NCBI GenBank assembly: GCA_903923345.1
Contig: CAIXXI010000288.1
Coordinates: 1-10,633, forward strand
Reading direction: 5' to 3'
Source: an uncultured Burkholderiales bacterium
Lineage (GTDB): Bacteria > Pseudomonadota > Gammaproteobacteria > Burkholderiales > Burkholderiaceae_E
DNA length: 10,633 bases
Shown here: positions 6,483 to 10,633 of the stretch, piece after piece
How the letters are laid out: each line of letters starts with the position of its first letter
How positions within the stretch are numbered: the stretch's first letter is position 1
Made by a program: the position numbers and the translations under genes
The notes under the pieces: model-generated
Told to the model about the DNA's origin: nothing
Seen by the model: the letters and a program-made list of their open reading frames with translations, nothing else
Databases searched by the model: none

Positions 6483-7181
6483 ATGACATCGGTCTGCGTT
6501 GAGCCGTGCGGCGATGCCTGGGTGATGGTCGATTGGCAGGACCATCCGAATGCCAACAGTGCCGCTCGGGCATTGGGTGCCCGCCTGCGAGACAAGCGCC
6601 CGGATTTTTGCGCTGAGGTGGTCGCCGGCGTGCGCACGCTCGCGGTCCGTCTCGCGAGCGATGACTCGATGCATTCGCGGTCGAAGCATCGCGAAGCGGC
6701 TCTCGAGTCTTTGCGCGATATCGCGCCCCAAGCCCTCCAGTGGAAGGCTCCTGCGGGCAAGAAACTGGTTCTGCCGGCCTGCTACGACACGTCCGTAGCG
6801 CGTGATCTGGACGACGTGGCGCGCGCCACCGGCCTGAGCACACAGGAGGTGATCGCCCTGCATAGCGGCAGCAGCTTTTATGCAGAGGTGATCGGTTTCA
6901 TGCCGGGATTCGCCTATCTCGGCGGGCTCGACGCCCGACTGAAGCTGCCCCGAAGGGCAGCACCTCGCCCTAAGGTACCGCAGGGCAGCGTATCGATCGC
7001 AGGCCTGCAGACAGCGATCTATCCAAGCAGCACGCCCGGGGGATGGCATCTGATTGCACGCTGCCCGACGCTGCTGTTTGATCCGTCCAGATCCCCGCCA
7101 GCACTCATGGGTGAAGGCGACACGATCCGCTTCGAGCCGATCGGCAAAGCCATGTTCGACACACTCTGGGCGAAGCGATGA
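6483..7181 (+). CDS. pxpB: 5-oxoprolinase subunit B homologue (PxpB/KipI family)
   Basis: PxpB acts with PxpC and PxpA in ATP-dependent hydrolysis of 5-oxoproline to glutamate; relatives include one part of allophanate hydrolase and the B. subtilis kinase inhibitor KipI. The 232-residue product has the family signature in order: GFMPGFAYLGGLDARL (138-153), PRRAAPRPKVPQGSV (156-170), AGLQTAIYPSSTPGGW (173-188) and GDTIRFEPI (212-220). The beginning (VEPCGDAWVMVDWQD) fits the usual N-terminus, so the ATG at 6483 is right although no Shine-Dalgarno is seen. The usual loop, which I recall as YGGxxGPDL before the xxVA helix, reads YDTSVARDLDDVA here (101-113), losing its Gly and Pro. That could mean altered substrate handling. 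It overlaps pxpC by ATGA (7178-7181). Confidence 0.92.
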   Translation: MTSVCVEPCGDAWVMVDWQDHPNANSAARALGARLRDKRPDFCAEVVAGVRTLAVRLASDDSMHSRSKHREAALESLRDIAPQALQWKAPAGKKLVLPACYDTSVARDLDDVARATGLSTQEVIALHSGSSFYAEVIGFMPGFAYLGGLDARLKLPRRAAPRPKVPQGSVSIAGLQTAIYPSSTPGGWHLIARCPTLLFDPSRSPPALMGEGDTIRFEPIGKAMFDTLWAKR

Positions 7182-8248
7182 CCACGCCTGTCGCCGCGTC
7201 AGCATTCGCCCCGCACAACGCGATCCTCGTGGTCAAGGCGGGCCTGCTCGATACCGTCCAGGATCAGGGCCGCCCCGGGCAGGCCCAGATCGCTTTGTCA
7301 CGCGGCGGGGCAATGGACACCGAAGCGCTGGCACTGGCCAATGCCATGGTGGGCAACTCCGTGGACGCGGCCGGCCTGGAAATCACCGGGCCTGGCCCGA
7401 CGCTTCATTTCCAATGCGATGCCTGGATTGCAAGTGTGGGTGCGCGCCACGGGCTGCAGCGGCGCGACAACCCGAACAGTCGCTCGGGTGAGGCCTTACC
7501 GACTCAGCGCCCCCTCTTCATTCGCGCCGGTAGCCTGCTGCGCTGGACGGCACCATCTCGCGGGCTGCGCAGTTGGCTGGCCGTTGCGGGCGGGATTGAC
7601 GCGCCACCGATCCTGGCGAGTCGCAGTGCGCATCTGGCCGCCGGAATCGGCCCCACACGCCTGGTCGCAGGCAGTGTCCTGGCGCTTGACGCCCAGTGCG
7701 CCGAGCGCTCCCGGGCACGCGCATCTGCAGTACTCGGCACATCCGATCCTGATTCACTCAAGCCCTGGCCGAAATGGTTCATTGCAGACGATCTGCCCAT
7801 CGAATGGCCGGTGATCGATCTGCCGGTATTGCCTGGGCGGCATTTCAATCAACTGTCTGAAGACGACCGAGCGTCCTTGCTGTCGCAAGACTGGACGGTG
7901 AGTTCACAAAGCAATCGACAGGGCCTGCGACTGCAGGGTCAGGCCCTTGATACAAGCGGTTTGCCGCAACTCGCCAGCGAACCGGTGAGTACTGGAACCG
8001 TTCAGTTGCCGCCGGCTGGCGAACCGGTGATCCTGTTGCCCGAGCATCAAACGACCGGGGGCTATCCGCGTGTGCTCGAAGTGGCCAGCGGTGCACACCG
8101 GCTGCTCGCACAGGCGGGCGCCTCCTGCCGAATCCGATTTCGCCTCACCAGCCTCGAGCAAGCCGACCCACTGGCGCAGACCACGGCACGCGAGTTCATG
8201 CAGCGGCTTTCGGGTCTTCGACAGATCTATGCACACTCCAACCTGTGA
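7178..8248 (+). CDS. pxpC: 5-oxoprolinase subunit C homologue (PxpC/KipA family)
   Basis: PxpC pairs with PxpB in the 5-oxoprolinase complex; the family also covers the second part of allophanate hydrolase and KipA. The 356 residues are at the long end for the family because about 17 residues precede the first conserved stretch. Hallmarks are AGLLDTVQDQGRPG (21-34), GGAMDTEALALANAMVGN (43-60), WLAVAGGID (133-141), SNRQGLRLQG (245-254) and EHQTTGGYPRV (289-299). Two family positions look changed: the usual Met-Gly-Tyr after Ser-x-Arg is Gln-Gly-Leu (248-250), and the Ala-Asp that I expect just before the x-QTTGGY motif is Pro-Glu (288-289). The ATG overlaps the pxpB stop, which is coupling typical of these two subunits. 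Confidence 0.92.
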   Translation: MTTPVAASAFAPHNAILVVKAGLLDTVQDQGRPGQAQIALSRGGAMDTEALALANAMVGNSVDAAGLEITGPGPTLHFQCDAWIASVGARHGLQRRDNPNSRSGEALPTQRPLFIRAGSLLRWTAPSRGLRSWLAVAGGIDAPPILASRSAHLAAGIGPTRLVAGSVLALDAQCAERSRARASAVLGTSDPDSLKPWPKWFIADDLPIEWPVIDLPVLPGRHFNQLSEDDRASLLSQDWTVSSQSNRQGLRLQGQALDTSGLPQLASEPVSTGTVQLPPAGEPVILLPEHQTTGGYPRVLEVASGAHRLLAQAGASCRIRFRLTSLEQADPLAQTTAREFMQRLSGLRQIYAHSNL

Positions 8249-8250
8249 GC

Positions 8251-8254
8251 AGGA
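8251..8254 (+). promoter_or_regulatory. Ribosome binding site that decides the pxpA start
   Basis: The sequence agga lies seven bases before ATG 8262, just after the pxpC stop. The same frame is open back to 8070, but that extension lies inside pxpC and its translation does not resemble the family, so this site and the start at 8262 are preferred. Confidence 0.6.
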
Positions 8255-8261
8255 CCCCAAG

Positions 8262-9023
8262 ATGAACCCGCACTCAATCGATCTGAATGCCGACATGGGC
8301 GAAAGCTTCGGCGCCTGGCAGATGGGCGACGACGCAGCGCTCATGCCCTGGATCACATCCGCGAATGTCGCCTGCGGATTCCACGCTGGCGATTGGTCGA
8401 CCATCGAAGCCACTGTCGGACTGGCTGTAAAGCATGGGGTTGCGATTGGCGCGCACCCGAGCTTGCCGGACCTTCAAGGCTTTGGACGTCGCTCGATGCA
8501 GGTGACCGAGGATGAGGTCTATCAGATGACCCTTTATCAGGCCGGTGCAGTACGGGCATTTGCCGAGGCAGCCTCCAGCCGTCTGCATCATGTGAAAGCG
8601 CATGGCGCGCTCTACAACATGGCGGTGAAGGATGCGGCGCTGTCACGGGGCCTTGTCAGGGCGGTCAAAGCGCTCGGCGATGGCGTGCAGATATACGTCC
8701 TCGCCGGTAGCCTGATGGAAACCATCGCACGCGATGCCGGTTTGATCACACGGTGCGAGGTGTTTGCCGATCGCCGGTACATGCCTGATGGCAGCCTCGC
8801 GCCACGTAACCGCCCGGACGCGCTGATCACAGACGAATCGCAGGCGGTCACGCAGGTCTTGCGCATGGTGCGCGAGGGTTCGCTGCTGGCAGTGGATGGT
8901 TCGGTTGTTCCGGTTCAGGCTGACACCGTGTGCATCCATGGCGATAAGCCAACTGCAGTTCCCTTTGTCCAAGCGCTTCGGAAAGCTTTGCAACAGGTTC
9001 AGGTACAGGTGGCGCCGGCCTGA
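8262..9023 (+). CDS. pxpA: 5-oxoprolinase subunit A homologue (PxpA, LamB/YcsF family)
   Basis: This is the hydrolytic LamB/YcsF subunit that acts with PxpB and PxpC; the gene order B-C-A is the same as in E. coli ybgJ-ybgK-ybgL. The protein has 253 residues, the normal family length. Motifs in order are IDLNADMGESFG (6-17), ANVACGFHAGD (34-44), IGAHPSLPDLQGFGRR (62-77), VKAHGALYN (111-119), EVFADRRYMPDGSLAPR (166-182) and DTVCIHGD (221-228). Two positions look unlike the consensus I know: the usual VKPHGALYN has Ala at 113 in place of Pro, and the usual PGAL after the arginine loop is PDAL (185-188). The conserved acidic and His residues are kept, so it is probably active. An agga site at 8251-8254 fixes the start. 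Confidence 0.93.
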   Translation: MNPHSIDLNADMGESFGAWQMGDDAALMPWITSANVACGFHAGDWSTIEATVGLAVKHGVAIGAHPSLPDLQGFGRRSMQVTEDEVYQMTLYQAGAVRAFAEAASSRLHHVKAHGALYNMAVKDAALSRGLVRAVKALGDGVQIYVLAGSLMETIARDAGLITRCEVFADRRYMPDGSLAPRNRPDALITDESQAVTQVLRMVREGSLLAVDGSVVPVQADTVCIHGDKPTAVPFVQALRKALQQVQVQVAPA

Positions 9024-9070
9024 ACGTTCGGGCGCACCAGCACAGACAACCCCCCTTCAGGAAACAGACC

Positions 9071-10633
9071 ATGCTGCCACTTGCCGGCTATGCCGATCGG
9101 CTGTCCGCACGCCCGGGCGAGACGCTTCACTTTCATGTGGCCAATGCCACGGGTGCGCCGGTTCAGGCACGCGTCGTCAGGGTTCACTGTGCCGACCCGA
9201 ATCCCGCGATCGGCGGCGTGCGCACCGAGCCTGTGTCAGCTGATGTCGTCACCTTGATTGAACCCTGCGCCCAGCCAGTCCCGCTCGGCTCCTACGGCGT
9301 GATCGACACCCGATCTGTGCTGGACGGGCTGACCGACTGCACGGTTTCCATTCGCATTTACCCGACGCTGGCCCTTCCCCGGCGTCAGGTGATCCTGTCC
9401 TGCCGGGCCGATGCTGGCTCTGGCTTCGAGCTGGAGCTCACCGCCGCGGGGACACTGCTTGGCCGGGTGGCGAGCACTGCGGGCGACGCCGTGGTTCAGA
9501 CCACCTCAGCGCTGGCCCTGAACACCTGGACCATCGTGCAGTTGGTCATCGACTCGAGCCATTCAACGCTCACCGTGTCGGCCATGCCGATGGCCAAAGG
9601 AGCGGCCACGCAGACCGCCACCGTGTCCTTGCCGGGCTCGGCGTTGCTTGGAAGCCCTGCTCGCCGAATCAGCCTGGCGAGCGCCAGCGACACCCATCCC
9701 ATCGACACCTTCAACGGACGGCTCGAGGCGCCCGCCTTATATGCGCGCGCACTGACGCCTGCTGAATTGAGCCGGCCTGTTCTGGATTCGAGCCTTGATG
9801 GGTGTCTCGGTGCCTGGGATTTTGCGCAGGAAATGCAGACCCAGCGCCTAATCGATACCGGTCCTCATCAGCTGCATGGTGAGCTGATCAACACACCGAC
9901 CCGCGCGGTGCGAGGCGCCCTCTGGACCGGGCAGGAGCATTGTTATCGTCATGCGCCCGAGCAATATGGCGCGATTCACTTCCACGACGATGATCTGGAC
10001 GATTGCCGCTGGCCAGCCACCCATGCGTTGACGATTCCCGCCGGGTTTCGTTCAGATGCCTACGCGCTGATGCTCACAGCGGGCGATGCAGAAGAAAATA
10101 TCCCGTTTTTTGTCGTGCCACCCAAGGGTCAGGCCAAGGCAAAGATCGCCGTGCTGGTCTCGACGTTCACTTACACGGTCTACGGCAACCACGCCCGCCC
10201 GGAATGGATGAGCGACCCGCGCTGGAAAGAGGCATACATCGCTCAGGCCCGAAGTTGGGGGGCGTATCCGCATAACCCGGGCGAACATCGCGACTACAGC
10301 CTCTCCACCTACAACTATCACAGCGATGGCTCAGGAATCGGTCTGATCAGCTGGCGACGCCCGATGCTCAATCTGCGAGTGGGCTACCTCACCTACCCCT
10401 ACCCGGACATCCGCGCCTCGGGCCTGCGACACTATCCCGCGGACAGCCATCTGCTGATGTGGCTGGCAAACCAGGGCTTCGAGGTCGATCTCATCACCGA
10501 TTTCGAGCTGCATCACGAAGGTGTGGCACTGCTCAAGCCCTACCGCGCGGTCGTGACCGGATCACACCCGGAATATCACACGGCCCAAATGCTCGATGCA
10601 CTGCAAACCTACCGCGACACCGGCGGCAGACTG
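9071..10633 (+). CDS. N,N-dimethylformamidase large (beta) subunit homologue, C-terminus beyond the window
   Basis: The frame is open from ATG 9071 to the right edge (521 residues) with no stop. An agga site at 9059-9062 supports the start. Residues about 90-235 look like a LamG/concanavalin-type jelly-roll, ending with NGRLEAPALYARALTPAEL, followed by a linker with AWDF and IDTGPHQLHGELIN near 246-275. The catalytic part begins after GAIHFHDDDLDD (about 301-312). It contains TFTYTVYGN (365-373), LSTYNYHSDGSG (411-422), HLLMWLANQGFEVDLITD (460-477) and GSHPEY (497-502). In the Paracoccus enzyme, mononuclear iron is bound by two Tyr and one Glu (Tyr399, Tyr440, Glu521); Glu501, two residues after His499, is the likely Glu, and Tyr371 (or 368) and Tyr414 are likely candidates for the tyrosines. 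No small alpha subunit gene lies directly upstream; pxpA does. The substrate is probably an amide, but dimethylformamide itself is not shown. Confidence 0.88.
   Translation, partial: MLPLAGYADRLSARPGETLHFHVANATGAPVQARVVRVHCADPNPAIGGVRTEPVSADVVTLIEPCAQPVPLGSYGVIDTRSVLDGLTDCTVSIRIYPTLALPRRQVILSCRADAGSGFELELTAAGTLLGRVASTAGDAVVQTTSALALNTWTIVQLVIDSSHSTLTVSAMPMAKGAATQTATVSLPGSALLGSPARRISLASASDTHPIDTFNGRLEAPALYARALTPAELSRPVLDSSLDGCLGAWDFAQEMQTQRLIDTGPHQLHGELINTPTRAVRGALWTGQEHCYRHAPEQYGAIHFHDDDLDDCRWPATHALTIPAGFRSDAYALMLTAGDAEENIPFFVVPPKGQAKAKIAVLVSTFTYTVYGNHARPEWMSDPRWKEAYIAQARSWGAYPHNPGEHRDYSLSTYNYHSDGSGIGLISWRRPMLNLRVGYLTYPYPDIRASGLRHYPADSHLLMWLANQGFEVDLITDFELHHEGVALLKPYRAVVTGSHPEYHTAQMLDALQTYRDTGGRL

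Noticed and set aside
5972..6760. A 262-codon open frame on the minus strand
   Set aside because: Antisense to the second SDR and the start of pxpB, with no family signature.
6324..7205. A 293-codon open frame on the minus strand
   Set aside because: It is antisense to the second SDR and to pxpB, both identified by clear motifs; the translation is rich in Arg, Ala and Cys in the manner of antisense frames.
8070..8261. A 64-codon upstream extension of pxpA
   Set aside because: It lies inside the out-of-frame pxpC coding sequence; the family N-terminus and a ribosome site place the start at 8262.

Overview
The window reads as GC-rich (by eye about 60%) chromosomal DNA from a proteobacterium. 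Genes are tightly packed, Shine-Dalgarno sites are common, and several neighbours overlap by four bases. I cannot place it below Pseudomonadota, though a beta- or gammaproteobacterium seems most likely. I see no tRNA, rRNA, CRISPR array, insertion sequence or phage gene.

Layout. On the minus strand at the left are two coupled genes: a MaoC-like hydratase (300-794) and the first 101 codons of a type II haloacid-dehalogenase-like HAD hydrolase that runs off the left edge (1-303). A 158-base divergent promoter region (795-952) separates them from a long plus-strand series that continues past the right edge. In order this series holds an unrecognised 362-residue protein (953-2041), a YgfF-like short-chain dehydrogenase (2072-2836), a four-gene block made of a 95-residue J-domain protein and three unrecognised soluble proteins (2903-5647), a second short-chain dehydrogenase (5663-6469), pxpB-pxpC-pxpA homologues (6483-9023), and the first 521 residues of a homologue of the N,N-dimethylformamidase large subunit (9071 to the edge). 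No gap in the plus-strand series exceeds 66 bases, so one transcript from 953 onward is plausible.

How the genes may work together. The enzymes suggest a catabolic route for an amide- or lactam-containing compound. The Pxp complex hydrolyses 5-oxoproline using ATP, and the dimethylformamidase family hydrolyses amides at a mononuclear iron site. The dehydrogenases, hydratase and HAD hydrolase could process the carbon skeleton. This pathway is inference; no substrate can be read from the sequence. The three Pxp proteins each differ from the usual family consensus in conserved loops, which fits a specialised paralogue rather than housekeeping 5-oxoprolinase.

The most novel part is the block at 2903-5647. 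Its four genes are joined by three successive four-base start/stop overlaps. They encode a minimal J-domain protein, two proteins with strongly acidic C-terminal stretches (one with an MgtE N-terminal-like helical repeat but no channel), and a 401-residue helical protein. I recognise no described system with this composition.

Two real genes run off the window edges (1-303 minus and 9071-10633 plus).
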